Shown in pieces: positions 16,540 to 23,373 of a stretch of DNA of 63,722 nt (position 1 is the stretch's first letter; each line of letters starts with the position of its first letter). Source of the stretch: Marvinbryantia sp. (GTDB lineage: Bacteria; Bacillota; Clostridia; Lachnospirales; Lachnospiraceae); contig JAEDFS010000007.1 in the NCBI GenBank assembly GCA_016297895.1, positions 1 through 63,722 on the forward strand, given 5' to 3'. The notes beneath the pieces were generated by a model. The model was not told the DNA's origin. It saw only the letters and a program-made list of their open reading frames with translations, and did not search any database. The position numbers and the translations under genes were made by a program.

Positions 16540-17405
16540 GAAGACAGGTTTTCTTTTTCAGCATACTCTCTGGCAAGGGAAAAACCTCTGCCTTTTACTT
16601 CTTTGATCTCATGGATCGTGATAAATGCGGCAGGGTCAATCTCCTGGATCAGATTTGTGATCTCATTCAGTTTACGGCGCGGGATCACAGTCAGTACTGC
16701 CTGGGAAGGGGTTGCCTTCAGACCGTTTTCAATATTAAGCAGAGTCACTCCCATGTCCAGGGAGTGAAGCAGCTTCTCCCGGATCTGTTCATAAGAGGGA
16801 CTGATGATCAGAAGCTGAAACTGACTGTTACCGATAAACTCGATCCGGCCGATTACGAAGGAAGAAAGGATCATGATCAGGAGTCCGTAAAGAATTTCCA
16901 TCGGGCGTACGAGGAATACCTGCCCCAGAATCACCAGACCGTCACTGATATAAAGCCCTGTTTCCAGGGAAAACCCCTTTTTCCTGTGAAGGATCATAAC
17001 GGGAATATCGGTACCGCCGGTGGAGGCGCCTTCTTTGAAAACCAGACCAAGGCCCACACCGCAGAGAAGGCCGGCATAGAGGGCCGCCAGAAGGGTGTCT
17101 TCGGTCAGGGTGGCAGGCTCTGCCATTCTTGAAAAAACTTCCAGACAGAAGGGGTAGAAAAAGGTGGACATCAGTGTGGTGGCTGCGAAACGTTTCCCAA
17201 GAAAGAGCAGGCCTGTCAGGAAAAAGAACGCATTAAAAGTCAGGACAGCCAGAGAGATGGGGATGCCAAGAAAATGTTCGGCGATGATTCCCATACCGGT
17301 GGCGCCGCCGGACACAAAACCGCAGGGTATAAGAAAAAGGCTGACGCCGGCAGCCAGCAGAATGTTGCCAAGTAAGATAAGAAAAAGGGACTTTATCTGT
17401 TTCAT
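16524..17405 (-). CDS. YitT family membrane protein with DUF2179 domain
   Basis: A 293-residue protein of the YitT family: five or six membrane segments (residues about 5-195, with GGATGMGIIAEHFLGIPISL and KEGASTGGTDIPVMILHRKKGFSLE as family marks) and a C-terminal cytoplasmic DUF2179 domain (VTLLNIENGLKATPSQAVLTV, RRKLNEITNLIQEIDPAAFITI). The physiological substrate is unknown. Start ATG 17405 has GGGAGG 6 nt upstream; the TTG at 17420 overlaps that site and is rejected. It is transcribed divergently from uppP and converges on azlD. Confidence 0.9.
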   Translation of the reverse strand: MKQIKSLFLILLGNILLAAGVSLFLIPCGFVSGGATGMGIIAEHFLGIPISLAVLTFNAFFFLTGLLFLGKRFAATTLMSTFFYPFCLEVFSRMAEPATLTEDTLLAALYAGLLCGVGLGLVFKEGASTGGTDIPVMILHRKKGFSLETGLYISDGLVILGQVFLVRPMEILYGLLIMILSSFVIGRIEFIGNSQFQLLIISPSYEQIREKLLHSLDMGVTLLNIENGLKATPSQAVLTVIPRRKLNEITNLIQEIDPAAFITIHEIKEVKGRGFSLAREYAEKENLSSQKTN

Positions 17406-17439
17406 GTCAATGCCTCCCAAAAACTTTTTGAATGTCTGC

Positions 17440-17468
17440 TTGTAATTTTTCTTACATGATTATATACT
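17440..17468 (+). promoter_or_regulatory. sigma-A promoter of uppP
   Basis: TTGTAA (17440-17445), 17 bp, TATACT (17463-17468), 30 bp before the uppP start. Confidence 0.75.
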
Positions 17469-17498
17469 TTAAAATAGTAAAAGGAAAGGGTTGAAAAA

Positions 17499-18326
17499 AT
17501 GGAGATCATTGAAATCTTAAAAGCAGTATTGTTTGGAATTGTAGAGGGAATAACAGAGTGGCTTCCTATCAGCAGCACAGGACATATGATCCTGCTGGAT
17601 GAGTTTATCAAACTGAATGTTTCGGAGGAGTTTCTTTCCATGTTCCTGGTGGTGATCCAGCTGGGGGCGATCATGGCTGTTGTGATCATTTACTGGAGCC
17701 AGTTGTGGCCCTTCTCCACAAGGGAAAAGTTTTTTATTAAAAAACAGACCTTTTCCATGTGGTTTAAAATTCTGGCAGCATGTATACCGGCGGCAGTAGT
17801 GGGAATCCTTTTTGAGGAGACCTTTGATGCGCTGTTCTATAATTACTGGTGCGTGGCGCTGGCGCTGATCGTGTTCGGTGTGCTGTTTCTTGTGATCGAA
17901 ACACAGAATAAGGGAATGAAGAACAAGGTGAATTCCATCGCAGACATCACTTATCCCATTGCTCTGTGGATCGGTGTTTTTCAGCTGATCGCAGCGGTAT
18001 TTCCGGGAACTTCCCGTTCCGGTGCAACCATTCTGGGAGCCATCATGATCGGAGTATCCAGAACGGTGGCAGCAGAGTTTACGTTTTTCCTGGCGGTGCC
18101 GGTGATGCTGGGTGCCAGTCTTCTGAAGATCCTGAAATTTGGTTTTGCGTTTACTTCTTCAGAGCTGATTTTGCTGATCGTTGGAATGGTCGTGGCTTTT
18201 CTGGTATCCGTAGCCGTGATCAAGTTCCTGATGGGGTATATCCGCAAACATGATTTTAAAGTGTTTGGATGGTACCGGATCATTCTGGGAATCGTGGTTC
18301 TGGCCTATTTCTGGGGAGTGAAGTAA
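17499..18326 (+). CDS. uppP: undecaprenyl-diphosphatase UppP (BacA)
   Basis: A 275-residue integral membrane phosphatase that converts undecaprenyl diphosphate to undecaprenyl phosphate, recycling the lipid carrier for peptidoglycan and conferring bacitracin tolerance. The two signature regions are intact: EGITEWLPISSTGH (residues 16-29) with the catalytic Glu and Ser/His, and PGTSRSGATI (about 168-177) with the essential Arg. About eight membrane spans. GGAAAGG precedes the ATG. It is followed after 21 bp by cca and probably cotranscribed. Confidence 0.96.
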   Translation: MEIIEILKAVLFGIVEGITEWLPISSTGHMILLDEFIKLNVSEEFLSMFLVVIQLGAIMAVVIIYWSQLWPFSTREKFFIKKQTFSMWFKILAACIPAAVVGILFEETFDALFYNYWCVALALIVFGVLFLVIETQNKGMKNKVNSIADITYPIALWIGVFQLIAAVFPGTSRSGATILGAIMIGVSRTVAAEFTFFLAVPVMLGASLLKILKFGFAFTSSELILLIVGMVVAFLVSVAVIKFLMGYIRKHDFKVFGWYRIILGIVVLAYFWGVK

Positions 18327-18347
18327 GGAAGACAGAAAGGGGATTGT

Positions 18348-19679
18348 ATGAAAATAATACTGCCCGCAAATGTTGAAAAAATAATAGGAATTCTGGAGGC
18401 AGCCGGCTACGAAGCATATGCAGTAGGCGGCTGTGTTCGTGATTCCGTACTGGGAAGGATCCCTGCAGACTGGGATATCACCACGTCTGCGAAGCCGAAG
18501 CAGGTAAAGGCTCTGTTTAAGAGAACGGTCGACACCGGAATCGAACACGGCACCGTGACGGTCATGATGGAGAAGATGGGTTATGAGGTGACTACCTACC
18601 GGATCGACGGTGAATACAGGGATAACCGTCACCCCAGCGAAGTCAGTTTTACAGATGATCTGACAGAGGATCTGAGGCGAAGAGATTTTACCATCAATGC
18701 CATGGCATACAGCGAGAGCCGGGGACTGGTGGATGTATTTGGCGGGATCCGGGATCTTGAGGAGGGGGTGATCCGGTGCGTGGGCAATGCCGGGGAACGG
18801 TTTGGAGAGGATGCGCTTCGGATTCTTAGGGCAGTTCGGTTTGCGGCCCAGCTTGGATTTGTTATTGAGGAGGAAACGGCGAAAGCGGCAGAGCTTCTGG
18901 CCGGGAGCCTGAAAAATATCAGTGCGGAGCGGATTCAGACAGAGCTTGTAAAGCTTCTGGTGTCTCCGCATCCGGAACTCCTTTATCAGGCATGGAAGCT
19001 GGGACTGACAAAGGTATTTCTGCCGGAATTTGATGTCTGCATGGAGACGGAACAGAACAATCCCCATCATATGTACTCGGTGGGGATGCATACGCTGAAG
19101 GCGTTGGAATATGTGGAGGAAAACCGGGTGCTTCGGCTGGCGGTGCTCTGTCATGATTTCGGAAAACCTGCGGTAAAGACCACGGTAGATGGAACAGATC
19201 ATTTCCACGGTCATGGAAAGATCAGTGAGGAGCTGACGAAAAAGATGATGCGCAGGCTGAAATTTGACAATGACACCATATCAAAAGTAAGTCGTCTGGT
19301 TCGGTATCATGATCTGAGGCCGGAACCCACACCACGAGCCGTCCGCAGGGCGGTAAACCAGGTGGGGGAGGATCTTTTTCCGGCGCTTCTGCAGGTATGC
19401 GGGGCGGATATTCTTGCACAGAGTTCCTATCAGAAGCAGCAGAAGCTGATGCGTCTTGACCGGATACAGGAACTATATGAAGAAATCAGAAACCGGGGAG
19501 AGTGTGTGTCCTTAAAAAGCCTGGCTGTCACCGGAAAAGATCTGATCGAAGCAGGAATGAAGCCTGGAAAGGAAATGGGAGCGGCTCTTCAGAAATTGCT
19601 GGAGCATGTGCTGGACGAGCCGGAGCACAACACCAGAGAATATATGATGGAACATTGGAGAGAACTGACCGGGGTATAA
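18348..19679 (+). CDS. cca: CCA tRNA nucleotidyltransferase with HD domain
   Basis: A 443-residue class II tRNA nucleotidyltransferase adding or repairing the 3' CCA end. The head domain is complete: AVGGCVRDSVLGR (residues about 25-37), the catalytic DWDITT (about 40-45), then RRRDFTINAMAY and GEDALRILRAVRFAAQLGF of the neck. A central HD phosphohydrolase domain follows (LCHDFGKP with HFHGHGKISEE), a fusion common in Clostridia. This is consistent with the window: the tRNA-Met gene at 23.1 kb encodes no CCA and needs this enzyme. It follows uppP closely. Confidence 0.96.
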   Translation: MKIILPANVEKIIGILEAAGYEAYAVGGCVRDSVLGRIPADWDITTSAKPKQVKALFKRTVDTGIEHGTVTVMMEKMGYEVTTYRIDGEYRDNRHPSEVSFTDDLTEDLRRRDFTINAMAYSESRGLVDVFGGIRDLEEGVIRCVGNAGERFGEDALRILRAVRFAAQLGFVIEEETAKAAELLAGSLKNISAERIQTELVKLLVSPHPELLYQAWKLGLTKVFLPEFDVCMETEQNNPHHMYSVGMHTLKALEYVEENRVLRLAVLCHDFGKPAVKTTVDGTDHFHGHGKISEELTKKMMRRLKFDNDTISKVSRLVRYHDLRPEPTPRAVRRAVNQVGEDLFPALLQVCGADILAQSSYQKQQKLMRLDRIQELYEEIRNRGECVSLKSLAVTGKDLIEAGMKPGKEMGAALQKLLEHVLDEPEHNTREYMMEHWRELTGV

Positions 19680-19732
19680 TTCTTTCCCATACCGCATAGG
19701 ATAAAGGGAGCGGTATAGGGGGAGGGTCATGC

Positions 19733-20728
19733 GTGAACGAAAAAAGTCTGAAAGTATTGGAGCAGTACGATATCCAGGTGACAGGTACAAAAAGAGGAAG
19801 AGGCTCCTATATCTGTGAGACCAATATGGGAAAGAAGCTGCTGCTGGATTATGCAGGATCCGAAAAGAAGCTGGAATTTGTGAATCAGGTCCTTACAGTC
19901 CTGGATAGCCGGGGGTATGCGTTTACAGATAAGGTGATGAAAAACCGGGAGGGAAACCTGATCACCAGAGACCGGGAAGAGAATGCCTGCATTTTGAAGG
20001 ACTGGTATGAAGGCAGGGAGTGTGACACGAAAAGTGCTGCAGACATGGAAGGAGCAGCAGCCTGTCTGGCAAAACTCCATCAGATGCTGGTGTATCTTCC
20101 GGAAGACGGAGAAATTCCAAAGATCTATACAGCGGAAGATCTGGGGGAGGAGATCCGCAGGCACAACAGGGAGCTGCGCAAGGTTTATACATTTATAAAA
20201 AGAAGACAGCAGAAAAACGAGTATGAAGTCCGGTTTCTCGATTGCTTTTCCATGTTTTATGAACAGGCCCTGGAAGCGGAAAAGTGGATCGGACAGTCTG
20301 ATTATGCAGCGTTAAAGAAACAGAGTCTGGAAAAAGGGAGCCTCTGTCACGGCAGCTTTCATCAGCATAATATTTATTTTTGCGGACGCAGGCAGATATT
20401 TGTCAGTAATTTTGATAAATGCCGATATGATGTGCAGATATCGGATCTTTATCAGTTCCTTCGCAAAATGATGGAAAAACACAATTGGGAGGAACGGACA
20501 GGACATCAGATCCTGGCAGCTTATGACAGAGAGAAACCCATAGAAAAAAGAGAATGGGGATATCTTTATGCCCGTCTGTTTTACCCGGAAAAATTCTGGA
20601 AGCTGGCGAACCAGTATTATAATCGGGGGAAAGTATGGATTCCGTGGAAGAGTGCCGGAAAGCTGAAAGTGTTGACGGAGCAGCAGGAAAAACGGAATGC
20701 ATTTCTGAAAACGCTGGAAGACCGGTAA
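19733..20728 (+). CDS. CotS-family spore coat kinase-like protein
   Basis: A 331-residue protein of the CotS/aminoglycoside-phosphotransferase-like group found in spore coats. The fold is recognisable, but key catalytic positions differ: the catalytic loop reads CHGSFHQHNIYF, with Ser where active enzymes have Asp (HGD), and the metal-binding motif reads VSNFDKCRYD, with Asn-Phe-Asp. The C-terminal SDLYQFLRKMMEKHNW is a CotS family mark. It is therefore probably a structural pseudokinase. The start is GTG 19733, with GGAGGG 6 nt before it; ATG 19729 is out of frame. It sits 54 bp after cca and 19 bp before mazG. Confidence 0.85.
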   Translation: MNEKSLKVLEQYDIQVTGTKRGRGSYICETNMGKKLLLDYAGSEKKLEFVNQVLTVLDSRGYAFTDKVMKNREGNLITRDREENACILKDWYEGRECDTKSAADMEGAAACLAKLHQMLVYLPEDGEIPKIYTAEDLGEEIRRHNRELRKVYTFIKRRQQKNEYEVRFLDCFSMFYEQALEAEKWIGQSDYAALKKQSLEKGSLCHGSFHQHNIYFCGRRQIFVSNFDKCRYDVQISDLYQFLRKMMEKHNWEERTGHQILAAYDREKPIEKREWGYLYARLFYPEKFWKLANQYYNRGKVWIPWKSAGKLKVLTEQQEKRNAFLKTLEDR

Positions 20729-20747
20729 CTTTGATTGGGAGGAATCT

Positions 20748-21233
20748 ATGGAAAAAAATACATTCGAGGAATATGTGAAGATCATCGGGCGGCTGCGGGC
20801 ACCGGACGGGTGTCCATGGGACCGCAGACAGACCCATGAAAGCCTGAAAAGCTGTCTGATCGATGAGTCAGCTGAGGTAATGGGGGCCATTGATGTCCTT
20901 GCGGAAACGGGGTACAGTGAGAATCTGTGCGAAGAGCTGGGGGATCTTTTGCTTCAGGTCGTACTTCAAAGCAGGATCGCAGAGGAGGAAGGGTTGTTTA
21001 CCATAGAGGATGTGATCCGTTCTGCTTCAGAAAAAATGCTGCGCCGCCATCCCCATGTGTTCGGGCCTGAAAAGGGACAGGCGTTGCCGGACTGGGAAGC
21101 CATCAAGGAAAAGGAAAGAGAATGTGTTCCGGAGTCCATACAAAGGGCAAAAGAAAGGGCACTTTCAAAGGCCTGGGAGGATATTCGTGTTCATCTCAGT
21201 CGAGTAGACTCCCACCTCATAGGTGGTGAGTAA
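20748..21233 (+). CDS. mazG: MazG family nucleotide pyrophosphohydrolase, truncated C-terminus
   Basis: A 161-residue single MazG domain that hydrolyses non-canonical NTPs to NMP and pyrophosphate. Visible: LRAPDGCPWDRRQTHESLK, then the metal-binding EExxE / ExxD set in DESAEVMGAID and NLCEELGDLLLQVVLQ, and RRHPHVFGPEKG. After DWEAIKEKERE the sequence departs from what I expect of MazG (no PALxRAxKxQ-type ending) and runs into ALSKAWEDIRVHLSRVDSHLIGGE, the last part of which is encoded by the inverted-repeat element at 21195-21272. The C-terminus therefore seems replaced by a repeat insertion. The catalytic residues are kept. Confidence 0.88.
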   Translation: MEKNTFEEYVKIIGRLRAPDGCPWDRRQTHESLKSCLIDESAEVMGAIDVLAETGYSENLCEELGDLLLQVVLQSRIAEEEGLFTIEDVIRSASEKMLRRHPHVFGPEKGQALPDWEAIKEKERECVPESIQRAKERALSKAWEDIRVHLSRVDSHLIGGE

Positions 21234-21272
21234 GAAATCAGTCTCAGTGGAGGGAGCGGGTCTCAGACTGAG
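21195..21272. repeat. inverted-repeat element overlapping the mazG 3' end
   Basis: Outer arms CTCAGTC (21195-21201) and GACTGAG (21266-21272) enclose CCACCT-CAT-AGGTGG (21212-21226) and further CTCAGT copies. The mazG stop codon lies inside. Size and nested dyads suggest a small non-coding interspersed repeat. The 30 bases after it (GGCCGGAGGCC region) also contain a short dyad. Confidence 0.6.
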
Positions 21273-21302
21273 GCCGGAGGCCATGGTCATGCGGGAAAAG
21301 CC

Positions 21303-21331
21303 TTGACAAACAGATGCCTCTGGTATATAAA
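21303..21331 (+). promoter_or_regulatory. strong sigma-A promoter of hup
   Basis: TTGACA (21303-21308), 17 bp, TATAAA (21326-21331), about 97 bp before the hup ATG. Near-consensus, fitting an abundant nucleoid protein. Confidence 0.85.
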
Positions 21332-21427
21332 TAGTAGGAAGAGTGTGCGCTGATAATGCCCGCGATCTGATAACGTTGGACTGGTAAAGAACAGCAAAAG
21401 TGAGAAAAGGTATAGGAGGAATGTTCC

Positions 21428-21703
21428 ATGAACAGAACAGAATTAGTTGCTGCAATTGCAGAAAAAACAGAATTATCTAAAAAAGATGCTGAGAAAGCTT
21501 TAAAAGCATTTACAGATGTAATCGCAGAAGAATTAAAGAAAGGTGAAAAGATCCAGTTAGTTGGCTTTGGTACATTCGAAGTATCTGAGAGAGCTGCAAG
21601 AGAAGGAAGAAATCCGCAGACTGGCGAGACCATGACGATCAGCGCTTCCAAGACACCGAAATTCAAAGCAGGAAAAGCGTTAAAAGATGTCGTAAATGGC
21701 TAA
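21428..21703 (+). CDS. hup: HU family nucleoid protein
   Basis: A 91-residue HU protein that binds and bends DNA as a dimer. The N-terminal helices (MNRTELVAAIAEKTELSKKDAEKALKAF) and the core QLVGFGTFEVSERAAREGRNPQTGE, with the GRNPQTGE arm that reaches into the minor groove, are complete. Codon use differs from neighbours (TTA Leu, AAA Lys), as expected for a highly expressed gene. AGGAGG lies 8 nt before the ATG. It has its own strong promoter and a strong terminator, with partial read-through probably feeding rqcP. Confidence 0.97.
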   Translation: MNRTELVAAIAEKTELSKKDAEKALKAFTDVIAEELKKGEKIQLVGFGTFEVSERAAREGRNPQTGETMTISASKTPKFKAGKALKDVVNG

Positions 21704-21716
21704 TTAGTGATTACAG

Positions 21717-21741
21717 AGGGGGCTTTCGAAGCCCCCTTTTT
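21717..21741 (+). terminator. rho-independent terminator after hup
   Basis: AGGGGGCTT-TCG-AAGCCCCCT followed by TTTTT; stem perfect. Confidence 0.9.
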
Positions 21742-21756
21742 ACATGGAGGAAGAAT

Positions 21757-21996
21757 ATGAGACTGGACAAGTTTCTGAAGGTTTCCAGACTGATCAAGCG
21801 CAGAACCGTTGCCAATGAGGCCTGTGATGCCGGGCGTGTACTGGTGAATGACAAAGTGGCGAAAGCGTCTGTCAATGTGAAAGAGGGAGACGTGATCGAA
21901 ATACAGTTTGGAACCAAAAGTGTGAAGGTACGGGTATTGAATGTACAGGAGACCGTGAAGAAGGAAGAGGCACAGGGATTGTACGAGTACCTGTGA
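21757..21996 (+). CDS. rqcP: S4-domain ribosome quality control factor RqcP (YabO)
   Basis: A 79-residue S4 RNA-binding protein. RqcP stabilises the peptidyl-tRNA on obstructed 60S-like (50S) subunits with RqcH during C-terminal Ala tailing. The whole protein is the S4 fold: MRLDKFLKVSRLIKRRTVANEACDAGRVLVNDKVAKASVNVKEGD split across residues 1-45, then VIEIQFGTKSVKVRVL. Length and position (after hup, before yabP) match the family in Firmicutes. TGGAGGAAG precedes the ATG. Confidence 0.93.
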   Translation: MRLDKFLKVSRLIKRRTVANEACDAGRVLVNDKVAKASVNVKEGDVIEIQFGTKSVKVRVLNVQETVKKEEAQGLYEYL

Positions 21997-22074
21997 CGGC
22001 CTTTCCGGAAAACGGAATAGCATACCCGGTTCCGTCATATATTTAAATGAGAATGGAATGCAGGTGGGGATCAG

Positions 22075-22359
22075 ATGGATGAGAAACAGCTGCCGAGGGC
22101 ACATAAGATCGCAGTAGTCGGCCGGAAATCCGGCACGGTTACCGGCATATCGGATGTGCTCTCTTTTGATGAAAATGAGATCCTGCTGGATACGGATATG
22201 GGAATGGTGACGATCAAGGGGAAAGAACTGCATATCAGCCGTCTCAGTCTGGAGCTTGGGGAAGCGGATCTGGAGGGAAAGGTGGACAGTATCTCCTATT
22301 CGGACAAAGGACATAAAAAGAAACAGGAAGGCTCCCTGATTACCAGGCTGTTCCGATAA
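22075..22359 (+). CDS. yabP: sporulation protein YabP
   Basis: A 94-residue YabP-family protein, expressed in the mother cell during sporulation; the molecular role is poorly known. Recognised by HKIAVVGRKSGTVTGISDVLSFDENEILLDTDMGMVTIKGKELHI (residues about 9-53), the family core, and by its position before yabQ. Two bases separate it from yabQ. Confidence 0.9.
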   Translation: MDEKQLPRAHKIAVVGRKSGTVTGISDVLSFDENEILLDTDMGMVTIKGKELHISRLSLELGEADLEGKVDSISYSDKGHKKKQEGSLITRLFR

Positions 22360-22361
22360 GC

Positions 22362-22703
22362 ATGAGCGGTGTGGTAAGACAGGAGCTGTTCTTTTTCGGA
22401 GCCAGTGTTCTGACAGGGCTGGGGCTTTTGTGGCTGTATGATGGCCTGTGTGTATTTCGAAGGATCGTTCCCCACCGTAACTGGGCCGTCAGCGCAGAGG
22501 ACCTTCTGTACTGGTGTGCGGCGGCATGGATCATCTTTTGGATGATCTTTGAGACCAATGACGGTATGATCCGGATCCATGCATTTGCAGGCATTTTGCT
22601 GGGCGTGTGGACACAATGGCGAATTCAGTCATTTTTTCAAAAGATTTGGACAAAGCTGTTGAAAAAGTGCGGGAAAAAAGGTAAAATAACAAAAAACAGA
22701 TGA
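22362..22703 (+). CDS. yabQ: spore cortex protein YabQ
   Basis: A 113-residue membrane protein of the YabQ family, needed for spore cortex formation in Bacillus. It has about four hydrophobic segments, with RQELFFFGASVLTGLGLLWLYDGLCVFRRIVPH at the N-terminus and LLYWCAAAWIIFWMIFETNDGMIRIHAFAGILLG in the middle, both family-like, and a basic cytoplasmic tail. The start lies 2 bp after yabP and its end overlaps the next gene by 4 bp (ATGA). Confidence 0.88.
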   Translation: MSGVVRQELFFFGASVLTGLGLLWLYDGLCVFRRIVPHRNWAVSAEDLLYWCAAAWIIFWMIFETNDGMIRIHAFAGILLGVWTQWRIQSFFQKIWTKLLKKCGKKGKITKNR

Positions 22704-23038
22704 CAAAGCAGCAAAGAATCAGGGGTGTTTGTAAGATTATGGCAGGAAAGAAACGATACCGAAGCAGCAACAGAAGAGAAATGATCTGTATTTCTGCGAT
22801 CGTGCTGGTGCTTCTTGGAGTGATGTTTGTGCAGAGCAACGGCCTGAAGGAAAAAAATGCGGCCTCCGTGCTGAAGATCGAGAGCCTGAATGCACAGATC
22901 GAGGAGGAAAGCGAGAGAGCCCTGGAGATAGAGGAACTGGAAGAATATGTGAAGACACCGGAGTATGCCGGGGAGAAAGCCAGAGAGAACCTGGGAATGG
23001 TTGGAGAAGATGAGATCCTGTTTAAAGCACAGGACTGA
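22700..23038 (+). CDS. divIC: FtsB/DivIC-type septum formation initiator
   Basis: A bitopic division protein of 112 residues from ATG 22700, or 99 from ATG 22739 (MAGKKRYRSSN), which better matches the usual N-terminus of this family; AGGGG lies before the second, while the first overlaps yabQ. Basic cytoplasmic N-terminus, one membrane helix (ICISAIVLVLLGVMFV), a coiled coil (NAASVLKIESLNAQIEEESERALEIEELEEY) and the conserved end TPEYAGEKARENLGMVGEDEILFK. It joins FtsL/DivIB in the divisome. Confidence 0.88.
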   Translation: MTKQQRIRGVCKIMAGKKRYRSSNRREMICISAIVLVLLGVMFVQSNGLKEKNAASVLKIESLNAQIEEESERALEIEELEEYVKTPEYAGEKARENLGMVGEDEILFKAQD

Positions 23039-23081
23039 TAAAGACCAGCTGTGGAAATATAGAGAAAACGAAAAAAAGAAG

Positions 23082-23110
23082 TTGACAACAGAAGGGAATG
23101 CCGTTATAAT
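23082..23110 (+). promoter_or_regulatory. consensus sigma-A promoter of tRNA-Met
   Basis: TTGACA (23082-23087), exactly 17 bp, TATAAT (23105-23110): a perfect consensus, as expected for a stable RNA gene. Confidence 0.92.
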
Positions 23111-23122
23111 ATTTTGTGTTGC

Positions 23123-23196
23123 GGCGGAATAGCTCAGTTGGCTAGAGCATACGGTTCATACCCGTAGTGTCGAGAGTTCGAATCTCCCTTCCGCTA
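23123..23196 (+). tRNA. tRNA-Met (CAT), elongator
   Basis: A 74-nt cloverleaf: acceptor GGCGGAA/TTCCGCT (terminal G-U), D arm GCTC...GAGC with AGTTGGCTA, anticodon arm TACGG-TTCATAC-CCGTA with anticodon CAT, T arm closed on TTCGAAT. The anticodon stem lacks the three G-C pairs and the acceptor lacks the C-A mismatch of initiator tRNA. Closeness to the Bacillus elongator tRNA-Met (TACGGTTCATACCCGT) argues against tRNA-Ile2, although tilS is nearby. The T stem holds one A-C mismatch. CCA is not encoded. Confidence 0.95.
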
Positions 23197-23205
23197 CTTA
23201 TGAAG

Positions 23206-23245
23206 ATCAGAAGATTGCACAAAAGTGCGGTTTTCTGATTTTTTT
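23206..23245 (+). terminator. terminator after tRNA-Met
   Basis: ATCAGAA...GCAC-AAAA-GTGC...TTTCTGAT followed by TTTTTT. Confidence 0.85.
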
Positions 23246-23293
23246 CGTCCTATAGAGATTGCCTCCGTGATTCTTTTTTTATATTGCCGTAAT

Positions 23294-23326
23294 CTGACAT
23301 ATTTTTCATGACAATCTGTGTATACT
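23294..23326 (+). promoter_or_regulatory. possible Spo0A-type promoter of spoIIE
   Basis: CTGACA (23294-23299) and TATACT (23321-23326) are separated by 21 bp. In Bacillus, spoIIE and spoIIG use sigma-A promoters with just this over-long spacer, activated by Spo0A. No perfect TGTCGAA box is seen nearby, so this is an analogy. Confidence 0.45.
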
Positions 23327-23373
23327 GATAAGTATCGGATTTGAGCACAGAAACTGTGCTGCAGGAGGTTGTC

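Noticed and set aside
23123..23196. Initiator tRNA or tRNA-Ile2 (CAT) reading
   Set aside because: Lacks the initiator features and is far closer to elongator tRNA-Met in the anticodon arm and D arm.
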